Source: Rhodanobacter sp. (GTDB taxonomy: Bacteria; Pseudomonadota; Gammaproteobacteria; Xanthomonadales; Rhodanobacteraceae). From it: 64,000 nt of DNA. The notes under the pieces are model-generated. The model made no database searches and was not told where the DNA came from. It worked only from the letters and a program-made list of their open reading frames with translations. Positions 55,214 through 64,000 of the stretch are shown here, in pieces. A program made the translations under genes and the position numbers. Where the stretch lies: NCBI GenBank assembly GCA_004298015.1, contig SCSE01000047.1, forward strand, positions 1-64,000. The letters are read 5' to 3'. Position 1 is the first letter of the stretch; each line of letters begins with the position of its first letter.

Positions 55214-57367
55214 TTACTTCGCTTCCTTCTCCATCAGCTTCTCGACCATGCTGGTCGGCACGTCTTCGTAGTGATCGAAGATCATGCTGAAGTTGCCGCG
55301 ACCGCTGGTGGCCGAGCGCAGGAAGTTGATGTAGCCGAACATTTCGGACAGCGGCACAAAGCCCTGCACGAAGGCCGAGATACCTTTCTGGCCCTGGTCG
55401 GTGATCTGGCCGCGACGGCGGTTGATGTCGCCGATGACGTCGCCCAGGTAGGTTGCCTCGGTGACTACTTCCAGCGCCATGATCGGCTCCAGAAGCTTCG
55501 GCTTGGACAGCCTTTGTGCTTCGCGGAAGCAGGCACGGGCGGCGATTTCGAAGGCCAGTGCCGAGGAGTCGACGTCGTGGTACTTGCCGTCCACCAGGCG
55601 TGCCTTGAAGTCCAGCACTTCGTAGCCGGCGACCTGGCCCTGGTGCGATTCGACCTCGATCGCGTGCTGCACCGCGGGGATGTATTCGCGCGGTACGCGG
55701 CCGCCGACCACTTCATCGGAAAACACCACGCCACTGCCGGACTCGCCCGGCTCGAAGATCATCTTCACTTCGGCGAACTGGCCCGAACCACCGGACTGCT
55801 TCTTGTGGGTGTAGGTGTGTTCAACGGTCTGGCCGAAGGCTTCACGGAAGCTGACCTTGGGCTTGCCCATGTTGGCTTCCACACCCAGCTCGGTGCGCAT
55901 GCGGTCCAGGGTGATTTCCAGGTGCAGCTCGCCCATGCCCTTGAGCACGGTCTGGCCGGTTTCCTGGTCCACTTCCATGCGCAGCGAAGGATCGGCCTTG
56001 ACCATCTTGTAGAGTGCGGTGGACATCTTGTCGACGTCGTTGCGGCTCTTCGGCTCGACCGACACGCTGATCACGGGATCGGGGAAGCGCATGCGCTCGA
56101 GCAGGGCCGGGTGCGCCGGATCGCTCAGCGAATCGCCGGTCTCGGTCTCCTTCATCGAGACGAAGGCGCAGATATCGCCGGCGCGGACTTCGTCGATTTC
56201 CTTGGTGGCGTTGGCCTGCACTTCCACGATACGGCCCACGCGCTCCTTTTTCCCGCGGGTGACGTTCTGCAGCGTGTCGCCCTTCTTGATCACGCCCGAA
56301 TAGATGCGGCAGAAGGTCAGCGTGCCGAACTGGTCGTTGATTACTTTGAACGCCAGTGCGCGCGCCGGAGCGTCGTCGGTTACTTCCTGCTCGCCGATGA
56401 TGTTGCCGTCCTCGTCGACCATCGAGATGCCGCCGTTCTCGCCCGGGTACGGCATGTAGTCGACCACCGCGTCGAGCAGCTGCTGCACACCCTTGTTCTT
56501 GTAGGACGAGCCGCAGAACACCGGCACCAGCTTGCCGCTGACGCAGCCCTTGCGGATGCAGGTCTTCAGCATCTCCGGATCATGTTCGCCGGTTTCGATC
56601 AGGCGCTCGAAGGCGTCGTCGTCCATTGCCAGCGCGGTTTCGAGCATGTCCTGACGCAACGCCGGCAACCGGTCGACCCAGTCGTTGTCGACGGTGGAGC
56701 CGAATTTCAGGCGGCTTTTGGCTTCCTCGAAGGTCACCGTTTCCCAGGTGCTGTCCTTGTCGTCCGACGCCCAGATGTAGGCCACGTTGGCGACCAGGTC
56801 GGCCATGCCGCAGAACTCGTCGCTGCTGCCCAGCGGAATCTGGCACAGCAGGGCCGGCGCATTCAGGCGCTCACGGATACCTTTGATGCAGTGGGCGAAG
56901 TCGGCGCCGATGCGGTCCATCTTGTTGATGTAGCACACGCGCGGCACGTTGTACTGGTCGGCCAGGCGCCAGTTGGTCTCGGTCTGCGGTTCAACGCCGG
57001 CCACGCCGTCGAACACCACCACGGCGCCGTCAAGCACGCGCAGCGAACGGTTCACTTCGATGGTGAAGTCGACGTGTCCCGGGGTGTCGATCACGTTGAT
57101 CTGGTGATTCCTCCACTCGGTGGAGACAGCAGCGGACTGGATGGTGATGCCGCGCTTCTTCTCCTGCTCCATGTAGTCGGTGGTGGTGGAGCCCTTGCCG
57201 TCCTTGGTGTCGTGGACGTCGATGATCTGGTGCTTCTTGCCGGTGTAATACAGCACGCGCTCGGTGGTCGTGGTCTTGCCCGCATCGATATGCGCGATGA
57301 TGCCGATGTTGCGGAAGAGTTTGAGGGGTTTCTGTCGGGCCACAGTCTGGATTCCGTTTAAGGTCAT
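55214..57367 (-). CDS. fusA: Elongation factor G (solitary paralogue)
   Basis: Translocase GTPase, 717 aa. G1 AHIDAGKTTTTERVLYYTG, G3 DTPGHVDFTIEVNRSLR, G4 NKMDRIGADF. Domains II-V follow with normal length. It is not flanked by rpsL, rpsG or tuf as in the str operon. It differs from typical str-operon EF-G near residues 50-75 (KDGKGSTTTDYMEQEKKRG) and in the G' region (SSDEFCGMADLVANVAYIW). It is therefore more likely a second EF-G copy; whether it translocates, recycles ribosomes or replaces the main copy under stress cannot be read from sequence. Confidence 0.92.
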   Translation of the reverse strand: MTLNGIQTVARQKPLKLFRNIGIIAHIDAGKTTTTERVLYYTGKKHQIIDVHDTKDGKGSTTTDYMEQEKKRGITIQSAAVSTEWRNHQINVIDTPGHVDFTIEVNRSLRVLDGAVVVFDGVAGVEPQTETNWRLADQYNVPRVCYINKMDRIGADFAHCIKGIRERLNAPALLCQIPLGSSDEFCGMADLVANVAYIWASDDKDSTWETVTFEEAKSRLKFGSTVDNDWVDRLPALRQDMLETALAMDDDAFERLIETGEHDPEMLKTCIRKGCVSGKLVPVFCGSSYKNKGVQQLLDAVVDYMPYPGENGGISMVDEDGNIIGEQEVTDDAPARALAFKVINDQFGTLTFCRIYSGVIKKGDTLQNVTRGKKERVGRIVEVQANATKEIDEVRAGDICAFVSMKETETGDSLSDPAHPALLERMRFPDPVISVSVEPKSRNDVDKMSTALYKMVKADPSLRMEVDQETGQTVLKGMGELHLEITLDRMRTELGVEANMGKPKVSFREAFGQTVEHTYTHKKQSGGSGQFAEVKMIFEPGESGSGVVFSDEVVGGRVPREYIPAVQHAIEVESHQGQVAGYEVLDFKARLVDGKYHDVDSSALAFEIAARACFREAQRLSKPKLLEPIMALEVVTEATYLGDVIGDINRRRGQITDQGQKGISAFVQGFVPLSEMFGYINFLRSATSGRGNFSMIFDHYEDVPTSMVEKLMEKEAK

Positions 57368-57671
57368 GAAGGCAAAAGTGGGGGAGGACAGGTCGGGTAC
57401 CGTCCGCCGGGAATAGATTCAATGCGCCTGCGGGTACTGCTGGATCTGCGCGAGCCCGACAGGCAGGGCGCGTACGCGTCTAACCCGGCATGATAACCGG
57501 TAGACGGCAAAACTGCTTGGTTTGGTTGAGCTGCTGCCCCACGATATAGCGCGGAGCCGGCTGCGACCTCGCCATAGCGCTCGAAAATCTGCCGGAATCG
57601 CCTGAAAGGCCCCTGTGACTGTGTTCATCGCCGCCGTTGTCACGTCCCGAAACAGTCGCGGGGGCGTCCGG
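57368..57671. other. Intergenic region upstream of the EF-G gene
   Basis: 304 nt. It must contain the EF-G promoter, but no strong sigma-70 match was found by eye. There is no convincing Shine-Dalgarno in front of the annotated ATG; a GGAGG-complement run (TCCTCCCCC) lies there instead. The 74-aa minus-strand ORF here has no recognisable features. Confidence 0.45.
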
Positions 57672-58034
57672 TCAGGTCTCGCGCAGGTCGTTCAGCATCG
57701 AGATCAGCTGTTTTGTGTCGTAGGGCTTCTGCAGGACCTTCTCGCCCTTCCGGGTTGCAGGCAGGCCATCTTCGCCGTAACCGGAAGAGAACACGAAGGG
57801 GATACCGCGGCGCTGCAATACCTCGGCCACCGGAAAGATGGTTTCGCCGGCCAGGTTGATGTCGAGGATGGCCAGATCGATCGGCGCCGAGTCGGCCAGG
57901 GCCAGGCAGGCGGTCAGCCGTGCCGCCTTGAGCACTTGGTAACCGAAGTGTTCGAGACGGTCTTCCAGCATCATTGCCAGCATCATTTCGTCTTCGGCAA
58001 GCAGCACGCAGACTTTCTTCGTGGCTTCGGGCAT
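57672..58034 (-). CDS. Single-domain response regulator
   Basis: 120 aa, receiver domain only. Acidic pocket in LLAEDEMMLAMMLE, phospho-Asp in LAILDINLAGETIFP, Thr/Ser switch in VFSSGYGEDG and Lys in LQKPYDTKQL. The ATG overlaps the stop of the CheB-CheR-HWE kinase gene by 1 nt, so the two are translationally coupled and likely cognate. Such stand-alone receivers paired with HWE kinases often relay to another protein. Confidence 0.92.
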   Translation of the reverse strand: MPEATKKVCVLLAEDEMMLAMMLEDRLEHFGYQVLKAARLTACLALADSAPIDLAILDINLAGETIFPVAEVLQRRGIPFVFSSGYGEDGLPATRKGEKVLQKPYDTKQLISMLNDLRET

Positions 58035-61000
58035 CAGCTGGCTCCATGGGAAAGCGGCACGTCAATCACGCAAGTGACGCCATGGGGCAGAAAGGCGAGC
58101 GTCACCTGGCCATCCAGTTCATACGGCAGACCGTCCTTGATCAGACGCGTGCCGAAGCCGTGGTGTTCGGGCGGCACCACGACGGGGCCGCCGGATTCCG
58201 CCCACTGCAGATGCAGCTGGCGGCCCCGCCGAGTCTTTCGCGTGGTCCATCCGACGCTGACCTGACCACCCGGTACCGACAGTGCGCCGTATTTGGCGGC
58301 GTTGGTGGCCAGCTCATGGATCGCCATGCTCAACGCGAGTGCGTGCTTGGGCAGCAGGGTGAGATTGTCGCCGTGCAGTTGCACGCGCAGTTCGTCGCCA
58401 TCGCAGTAGGGTGCCAGTTCGTTGTTGATGATGTCGGTCAGCGGGGCGCCATTCCAAGACTCGCGGGCAAGCAGGTTATGGGTATTCGACAGCGCCAGCA
58501 GCCGGGCCAGGAAGCTCTCGTTGAAGCTTTCCAGATCGGGTGCATTCGCGGCGGTCTGCTGGGCCACGGCCTGCACCGTGGCCAGGGTGTTCTTCACCCG
58601 ATGGTTGAGTTCGGCCAGCATGATTTCCGCGTGTCGCGCGGCGCCATGGCGTTCGGTGATGTCGCGCGCGATCAGGCGGCCGGCGACGGCCTGGCCGTCG
58701 GGGTCGCACACCGGCGAGTAGGACATCTCCAGCGGCACCGCGCTGCCGTCCGGGCGCGTCCAGCGCATCTCGAAATCTTCGGGTTGCGGTTGCCGCGCCT
58801 GGCCGCTGAAGAAGGCCCTCGCCTCGGCGGATGCCTTCGCGGGCAGCAGCATCTCCAGTGGTTGGCCGAGAACCTGGCGGGCCTTCAGTCCGAAGAGGCG
58901 TTCGGCACTGGTATTCCAACTGCTGATGCGGTCGTCCAGCGAAAAGCCGAAAATCGCGTCACGCGAGGAATTGACGATCGCTGCCAGGCGCGCGTGCTCG
59001 TTGCTCAGACGCTGGCCCTCGGTGATGTCGACAAAGGTCAGCACCACGCCGTCGACGACGTTGTCGATGGTCAGGTAGGGGCGCATGCGCAGCAGGAAGG
59101 TCGGCGCGTTGTCGATGCCGACCAGGGTGCGCTCGGTGACGGTCAGTTCGCGCAATACGCGTGCCACATCGTCCGTCAGTTCCGGGTAGGCGATCAGCGG
59201 CGAGATCTCGGTGATCGGGCGCCCCTTGTCGCCGTCGCGCAGGTGAAACAACCGGGTCATCACCGGCGTGTAGCCGCGGATGGCCAGATGGCGATCGAGG
59301 AACAAGGTGGCGATGTGGGTGCTGTCGAGCAGGTTGCGGATGTCGCTGTTGACCCGGTTCAGGGTGTCATTCTTGCTGCTGAGCTCCGCGTTGACGGTTT
59401 GCAGCTCTTCGTTGATCGACTGCATTTCCTCGGACGAGGTTTCCAGTTCCTCATTGGCGGACTGCAACTCTTCATTGACCGACTGGTATTCCTCGTTGGC
59501 CGACTTCAGCTCCTCGCTGGCGACCTCATGCAGCTCGATCGCCTCGTGCAACTGCACGCGGGTAACGCGCAGTTCGTCCTCCAGCGCGCGCAGGTTGGTG
59601 GTGTCGGCCGTGGCCTCGTCGCTGGTGGACGTTCCGCCGGGGCGAGGTGCGTAGTCGATTTCATGGAACGCCACCATGCACATGTCACGCTTGTCGTCGT
59701 CCGTGGCCAGCAGTTCCACGATCAGGCGCAGTGGCCGTTGATGGCCGTTCAGCACGGTGCTCAGTCCCTCCCGAAGCACCCGCTGGCCGCTGGCAAATGC
59801 CTGCAGTACGGCAGCACGCACCACGCCGCGCAACGGCCTGTCGAGCAGCTGGAACAGGTTGAGGCTGGCGCTGCCGGACGACGGCCCCAGGTAGCGTCCG
59901 GTGTCACCGCCAAAGTGCACTACATCGTGCTTGACATTGATCACCACATAGACTGGTGACCAGGGGGCCAGCGCCTGGCGCGCCTGCTGTTCGATCTCGT
60001 TCTCGATGCGCCGTGGCGCGACCGGTGCTGCGGGTTCGATGGGATTGATCGGTCTGATCCTTGAGCTGGGGAAGTTTCGTGGCTTGGTGCGCACATCTTC
60101 ACGGCGAACGTAGAGCCGCTGCTTCTTGTCCAGCTCGGTGAACAGGCGCGCGCTCCTCGCCAACCGTTCCGAGCTGCCCAGCAACAGGAATCCATGCGGC
60201 CGAAGTGCATAGTGGAACGCCTGCACCAACTGCTCCTGCAGATCGTTGTTCAGGTAGATCAGCAGGTTGCGGCAGGACACCAGATCCATCCGCGAAAACG
60301 GTGGATCCTTGATCACGCTGTGCGGCGAGAAGATGCACATCTCGCGGATCTGCTTGATCACGACGTAGCCGTCGCCATCCTTGCTGAACCAGCGCGCCTG
60401 CCGTTCCGCCGAGATGCCGATCAGCGGCGACGGATAGCGCCCGGCGCGTGCCGCACCGATCGCCATGTCGTCGATGTCGGTGGCGAAGATCTTCACCTTC
60501 GGGCCGCGTTGTGCGTCCATCGCTTCGCGCAGCGCGATGGCAATCGAATACGCCTCCTCGCCAGTGGCACAACCGGGTACCCATACGCGCAACACGTCGG
60601 CACTGGTCTTGTCTTCCAGCATCGTCGGGATCGCGATGGTGTGCAGCGCCTCGAAGGCGGCCGCATCGCGAAAGAACTCGGTGACTCCGATCAGGAACTC
60701 GCGGAACAGCAACTCGTGCTCATGGGAGTTCTGGCGCAGATAGCCGATATACGCCGACAGGGTTCCGGCCTGGACCACCAGCATGCGACGCTGGATGCGT
60801 CGCAGCAGGGTCTTGTCCTTGTACTGGCCGAAATCGTGGCCGACCTCGGCATGCAGCAGTTCGCAGACGGTCTTCAACTGTGCCGCGCTCCCCGCCTCGT
60901 TCTCCACCGCGGCATGCTTGCTGCTCGGGCGACGTCCTGTCCGCATCTGTTTCTGATAGGCAAGCAGCCGCTTGGGCATCTCGGCTGCCGGCAACACCGC

Positions 61001-61597
61001 ATCGACCAGACCGGTGGCTGCCGCGCTCGCCGGCATCCCGGTCATCGCCTCGTGGTCGAATCCCGACTGCGCCAGCGCCAGGCCACCATGCTCCTTGATC
61101 ACCCGCAAGCCCTGGGCGCCATCGCTGCCGCTGCCGGCCAGCACGATGCACACGGCCCGATCGCCCTGGTCCCCGGCCAATGCCGTGAAGAACGTATCGA
61201 TCGGCCGGCGATGCTCCCGCGGCGGTGCCGGCCTGGAGACCTGCAATACGCCGTTGGCGATGGTCAGCGTGGCATTCGGTGGAATCACATAAATATGGCG
61301 CGCCTGGACCTTGGTGCCGTCGGTGGCCTCGAGCACCGGCATGCGGGTGCTGCGTCCGATCAGTTCGACCAGCAGGCTGCGATGATCCGGTGCCAGGTGC
61401 TGTACCAGCACGAACGCCAGCTCGCCCTCGGCCGGCATGTTCGAAAAGAACTCCTTGAACGCCTCCAGCCCGCCAGCGGATGCGCCGATGGCGACAATCA
61501 TCACCTGCCCTGGTGGTGTCTTGAGGATTTTCGCCGTGCTGCTGCCGGCATTGGTGGTCGGTGCGGAGGATTTCGCGGGTTTTGACGGCGAGGGCAT
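58034..61597 (-). CDS. CheB-CheR-PAS-HWE-type histidine kinase fusion
   Basis: 1187 aa from ATG 61597 (MPSPSKPAKSS). In order: CheB methylesterase (about 35-215; AIGASAGGLEAFKEFF, VQHLAPDHRS, VLAGSGSDGAQG); CheR (about 245-510; FFRDAAAFEAL, VPGCATGEEAYSIAI, CRNLLIYLNNDLQE); a PAS-like and long coiled-coil section with glutamate-rich heptads (about 630-740); two PAS domains (about 745-990); and a C-terminal HWE/HisKA_2 kinase (LAELNHRVKNTLATVQAVAQQ; ATNAAKYGALS). CheB and CheR probably set methylation-tunable sensing on the same polypeptide. Coupled to a single-domain response regulator. Confidence 0.93.
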   Translation of the reverse strand: MPSPSKPAKSSAPTTNAGSSTAKILKTPPGQVMIVAIGASAGGLEAFKEFFSNMPAEGELAFVLVQHLAPDHRSLLVELIGRSTRMPVLEATDGTKVQARHIYVIPPNATLTIANGVLQVSRPAPPREHRRPIDTFFTALAGDQGDRAVCIVLAGSGSDGAQGLRVIKEHGGLALAQSGFDHEAMTGMPASAAATGLVDAVLPAAEMPKRLLAYQKQMRTGRRPSSKHAAVENEAGSAAQLKTVCELLHAEVGHDFGQYKDKTLLRRIQRRMLVVQAGTLSAYIGYLRQNSHEHELLFREFLIGVTEFFRDAAAFEALHTIAIPTMLEDKTSADVLRVWVPGCATGEEAYSIAIALREAMDAQRGPKVKIFATDIDDMAIGAARAGRYPSPLIGISAERQARWFSKDGDGYVVIKQIREMCIFSPHSVIKDPPFSRMDLVSCRNLLIYLNNDLQEQLVQAFHYALRPHGFLLLGSSERLARSARLFTELDKKQRLYVRREDVRTKPRNFPSSRIRPINPIEPAAPVAPRRIENEIEQQARQALAPWSPVYVVINVKHDVVHFGGDTGRYLGPSSGSASLNLFQLLDRPLRGVVRAAVLQAFASGQRVLREGLSTVLNGHQRPLRLIVELLATDDDKRDMCMVAFHEIDYAPRPGGTSTSDEATADTTNLRALEDELRVTRVQLHEAIELHEVASEELKSANEEYQSVNEELQSANEELETSSEEMQSINEELQTVNAELSSKNDTLNRVNSDIRNLLDSTHIATLFLDRHLAIRGYTPVMTRLFHLRDGDKGRPITEISPLIAYPELTDDVARVLRELTVTERTLVGIDNAPTFLLRMRPYLTIDNVVDGVVLTFVDITEGQRLSNEHARLAAIVNSSRDAIFGFSLDDRISSWNTSAERLFGLKARQVLGQPLEMLLPAKASAEARAFFSGQARQPQPEDFEMRWTRPDGSAVPLEMSYSPVCDPDGQAVAGRLIARDITERHGAARHAEIMLAELNHRVKNTLATVQAVAQQTAANAPDLESFNESFLARLLALSNTHNLLARESWNGAPLTDIINNELAPYCDGDELRVQLHGDNLTLLPKHALALSMAIHELATNAAKYGALSVPGGQVSVGWTTRKTRRGRQLHLQWAESGGPVVVPPEHHGFGTRLIKDGLPYELDGQVTLAFLPHGVTCVIDVPLSHGAS

Positions 61598-61720
61598 GTG
61601 GCAAAGCCTGGAACGCAGGCAAAACCTGGATGAACGTGCAGCATAACCCAGCACGTTGCCTGCACAGCACCATGGGGGCCGCAGTGGACGCTGGCCCGTC
61701 GCCCGTGCCCCGCCGCCCGT

Positions 61721-62176
61721 TCAGTCGCGTGCGAAGAAGCACTTGTCGTTCTGTGCCGGGTTGCCCAGCTGGCTCAGCAGGATGGCGGTACGGACGGTGA
61801 AGTGGTTCCAGCTCGGCAACGCGGCAATCTCCAGCCAGTCGCTCCACTCTGGTGACGCCGAGCACGGCGGCCGGTTCGACGCGGCCTGCCTGCCGCTGAT
61901 GATGGCCTCCCGGACGGCGGGCATGCTGCCGAGGAAGTGGCGCAGCGTGACCTTGTCCTGCTCGGACAGGCGACTGGCAGGCGATTCGACCAGCCACTGG
62001 CAGGCCATTTCCATTTCCCACTCGTATTCGGAGGCCAGAAACCAGCTGAACGTGTCGCCTTCCGCCTTGCCGCTGGCAATGGCGCGTGCGTGCTCCTGAA
62101 ATGTCCGCAGGGTGGATGCGAACTTGTCCACAACCGGCTTCGCGCTCTCTTGGATAATCTCGGTCTTCGCCAACAT
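61721..62176 (-). CDS. Hypothetical protein
   Basis: 151 aa from ATG 62176 (MLAKTEIIQESAKPVVDKFAS), with AGAGGG/GGTAGG upstream; the 241-aa track ORF extends through unrelated sequence. Predicted soluble and mostly helical, with a Trp-rich centre (FSWFLASEYEWEMEMACQWLVES) and a C-terminal part containing PPCSASPEWSDWLEIAALPSWNHF. Family not recognised. It lies 124 nt upstream of the CheB-CheR kinase gene on the same strand, so a functional link is possible but unproven. Confidence 0.7.
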   Translation of the reverse strand: MLAKTEIIQESAKPVVDKFASTLRTFQEHARAIASGKAEGDTFSWFLASEYEWEMEMACQWLVESPASRLSEQDKVTLRHFLGSMPAVREAIISGRQAASNRPPCSASPEWSDWLEIAALPSWNHFTVRTAILLSQLGNPAQNDKCFFARD

Positions 62177-62755
62177 GTGCCTACCCTCTTGCATGAATCG
62201 CCCGACAGCGCGGTGGAGCGGGTGGCCGGATGGTCGGCGGCACCCTTCGTGTGGTGGGCTGGATGCAAGAGGGATGCCACAGGCGGCCAAGACCCCGGCC
62301 ATCGGTCCGGGCGATCGGGTGACGGGGGCGATCGGCGCCGTTCCGCCGGGTCGCCAAGCCTTGCCGGGCGGGCCTCGATGCTGTCTCTTTCTGCGTGCGA
62401 CAACGTGCCGGGTCAGGGAGAAGGCGTCGGGAACGCGTTGTTTCAAGAGCCGCCCGCGGAGTCGCGGTCAGCACGAGGGCTGCCGCGGCGGGGCTGCGCA
62501 TGGACAGCTTGCGTCACCTTGCGCCTGTGAAAGCCTCAGCCATCTGCTACGAGCGCCCCTGAGCCTTCATCCTGGCGGCGCTCTCGCGACGGAGGTCGAA
62601 TGTTTCACCGGCTCTGATCGGCGGGGTCGCTGCCCAGCTGAATGCGGGGCCGGAAAGATTCACGCCGAACGCTGGCGCCGCAGGTATCGGTAGACAATAC
62701 GGCGCGGACAGCCGCTTCCGGTGCCGTCTCCGGGTGGTGATTTTTTCTCAGCCTC
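62177..62755. other. Intergenic region with a stop-codon-linked repeat end
   Basis: 579 nt without a supported gene. At its right edge (about 62736-62759) is one end of the dispersed element, complement of CTGAGAGGCTGAGAAAAAATC, whose TGA is the stop of the dioxygenase gene. The rest shows nothing recognisable; overlapping ORFs on both strands look like GC-rich shadow frames. Confidence 0.5.
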
Positions 62756-63493
62756 TCAGTTGTCGGGCGTCACTGCCTTGAAAGTGGCCACCAGGACGTC
62801 GCGGTGCGCCGGCCGGGCCGGGTCCAGTGCGGTGACTGGCGTAACGCCGTGGCAGACACGGGTGTCGACCACGAGTGCGGTATCCAGTGGTTGGGTCAGG
62901 GTAAAGCTGCCGAGCAGGGCGCCGTCGAGCGCATGGATGGTCGTCGTGCCGCTCTCGATGTTTTCCCGCTCGACCATCAGCACCAGCACGTAGTCCACGC
63001 CATCACGGTGCACGCCCTCGGGCGTCGGCTCACCGGCTTCGCCGGCGCGGGCCTCGATGCGGAACTGGTGTACCTCGATTTGCCAGTCGCGCCTGCCCGG
63101 CGCCACCCCCTCGAATACCTTGCGCGCGAAATCCAGGATATGACGCAGGCTGGCGCCATCGGCGATGCTCGGCCGAATCGGCGCAAACCAGCGTTGAATA
63201 TCGCCTTGCAGCGGATTGTTCGCCAGCGTCTGGAAATGCGGGCGCTGCGGCATCCGCCGTATGCCCTGGCCCTCGCTGGCGCTGAAGATCCCGTGGCGGC
63301 GTCGTCGCTGGCGTCCGCTGGCGGCCGCAAGATAGGTGTCGGGTGTCAGATCGTTCCAACTGGCGGCAAAGGCGCTCCAGTCGCCCAGCGACTCTTCGGA
63401 CATCTCCGCGCGCAGCGATCTGGCCGGCACGAAGGCAAAGCCGTCGCGATGAAGCCGGGTTTGCAGCGAAGGCTTGGCGGGACGGTTCGTCAT
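62756..63493 (-). CDS. 2OG-Fe(II) dioxygenase (PF10014-like)
   Basis: 245 aa. Iron ligands fit EGVHRDGVDY (HxD) and the distal His in RVCHGVTPV, and a downstream Arg (HRDVLVATF) would bind 2-oxoglutarate. Overall pattern matches the 2OG-Fe_Oxy_2 group that includes free-amino-acid hydroxylases such as bacterial isoleucine dioxygenase. The substrate is not known. The stop codon belongs to a repeated element. A cysteine-synthase-like gene lies 71 nt upstream on the same strand, so amino-acid modification is plausible. Confidence 0.8.
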   Translation of the reverse strand: MTNRPAKPSLQTRLHRDGFAFVPARSLRAEMSEESLGDWSAFAASWNDLTPDTYLAAASGRQRRRRHGIFSASEGQGIRRMPQRPHFQTLANNPLQGDIQRWFAPIRPSIADGASLRHILDFARKVFEGVAPGRRDWQIEVHQFRIEARAGEAGEPTPEGVHRDGVDYVLVLMVERENIESGTTTIHALDGALLGSFTLTQPLDTALVVDTRVCHGVTPVTALDPARPAHRDVLVATFKAVTPDN

Positions 63494-63564
63494 CGGGCTA
63501 CGTTAGCAGGGCCGACACCGGGCGACGATGGCTGTGGCATGGCGCGACTGGGGCCGCGGCTGGC

Positions 63565-64000
63565 TCACGCCGGGAAGGCCCGTGCCAGCCATGCCGGCAC
63601 CGGAATTCCCTTGTCGCGGAGGAAAGCCGGATTGAACAGCTTGGCCTGATAGCGACTGCCAGCGTCGCACAGCACGGTGACGATGGTGTGGCCGGGTCCG
63701 AGCGCGCGGGCGAGCCGGATCGCACCGGCAACGTTGACCCCGCTGGAGCCGCCGACGCACCAGCCTTCGTCGTGCAACAGCTGGTGTGCCAGCGGCACCG
63801 ACTCGTCATCAGGAATCGTCCAGGCCAGATCGACCGGCGCGCCTTCGAAGTTGGCGGTGATCCGGCTTGACCCGATGCCTTCGCTGATCGAGTTGCCGCT
63901 GGCCAGCAGCTCGCCGCTGTTGACGAAGTGCGCCAGTGCGGATCCCGCGGGATCGGCCAGGGCGATCTTCACCCCTGGCTTGCGCGCCTTCAGGGCCCGC
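63565..64000 (-). CDS. PLP-dependent cysteine synthase / cystathionine beta-synthase-like enzyme (partial)
   Basis: C-terminal part only; the gene runs off the right edge of the window, the frame being open through 64000 (RALKARKPGVKIALADPAGS). Visible are the fold-type II C-terminal elements VKIALADP, EGIGSSRITANF and the PLP-phosphate/serine region WCVGGSSGVNVAGAIRLA, followed by VTVLCDAGSRYQAKLF. These fit O-acetylserine sulfhydrylase or CBS-like beta-synthases. The catalytic lysine is outside the window. Lies upstream of the 2OG dioxygenase. Confidence 0.88.
   Translation of the reverse strand, partial: RALKARKPGVKIALADPAGSALAHFVNSGELLASGNSISEGIGSSRITANFEGAPVDLAWTIPDDESVPLAHQLLHDEGWCVGGSSGVNVAGAIRLARALGPGHTIVTVLCDAGSRYQAKLFNPAFLRDKGIPVPAWLARAFPA

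Noticed and set aside
55271-57361. 696-aa plus-strand ORF antisense to the EF-G gene
   Set aside because: Shadow frame of GC-rich fusA; composition dominated by H, V, A, D, G and no domain. Same reasoning applies to 49815-51977, 57974-59959, 7202-9190 and 53443-55062.

Overview
The window is GC-rich chromosomal DNA from a gammaproteobacterium, most likely of the Xanthomonadales (Rhodanobacter/Dyella-like). This is inferred from gene content: a cysNC fusion, a large membrane-anchored FadE beside a TetR gene, GTP-dependent PEP carboxykinase, several REP families and a MetJ regulator. No 16S or marker tree was run. No tRNA, rRNA, CRISPR array, prophage or intact insertion sequence was seen.

Layout. 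0-9 kb, minus strand: electron-transfer flavoprotein genes etfB and etfA, separated by a vapBC toxin-antitoxin cassette that is bracketed by two REP pairs; two large glycosyltransferases; ETF-ubiquinone oxidoreductase. 9-17 kb: a dense REP/tandem-repeat field, then plus-strand genes for an amidase, cysD-cysNC, an AlkB-type dioxygenase, gcvT and gcvH. 17-19 kb: nested inverted repeats, then a gene encoding a MetJ repressor domain joined in frame to a long Lys/Ala histone-H1-like tail. 19-33 kb: a TonB-like protein, a serine hydrolase, LemA, an M48 protease, a large catalase, a GMC oxidoreductase, a tandem repeat block, an ATP/ADP-translocase-like carrier, a CBS protein, a glycosyltransferase, mtgA and hslO. 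33-42 kb: a c-di-GMP gene interrupted by one in-frame amber codon, an exported protein, an ECF sigma/anti-sigma/adhesin-like operon, and pckG. 42-46 kb: tetR divergent from a hydrolase-fadE operon, with operator-like palindromes. 46-53 kb: a four-gene overlapping signalling operon (hybrid kinase, CheR, CheB, REC-GGDEF). 53-64 kb: prfC, an EF-G paralogue, a CheB-CheR-PAS-HWE kinase with its response regulator, a 2OG dioxygenase and the end of a cysteine-synthase-like gene.

Functional themes. FadE, EtfAB and EtfD together form a route from acyl-CoA oxidation to the quinone pool. CysD/CysNC, MetJ and the cysteine-synthase homologue cover sulfur assimilation and its control. The GGDEF/EAL and CheB/CheR modules point to heavy investment in signalling.

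Most notable: (1) the MetJ-H1-like fusion, with a possible internal start that would release the tail alone; (2) a dispersed hairpin element whose first bases form the TGA stop codon of four unrelated genes; (3) a ~151-bp inverted-repeat element whose central hairpin covaries between copies; (4) the amber-split GAF-GAF-GGDEF-EAL gene; (5) a predicted leaderless promoter under a palindromic operator in front of the hydrolase-fadE operon; (6) vapBC set between two REP pairs inside the etf locus.
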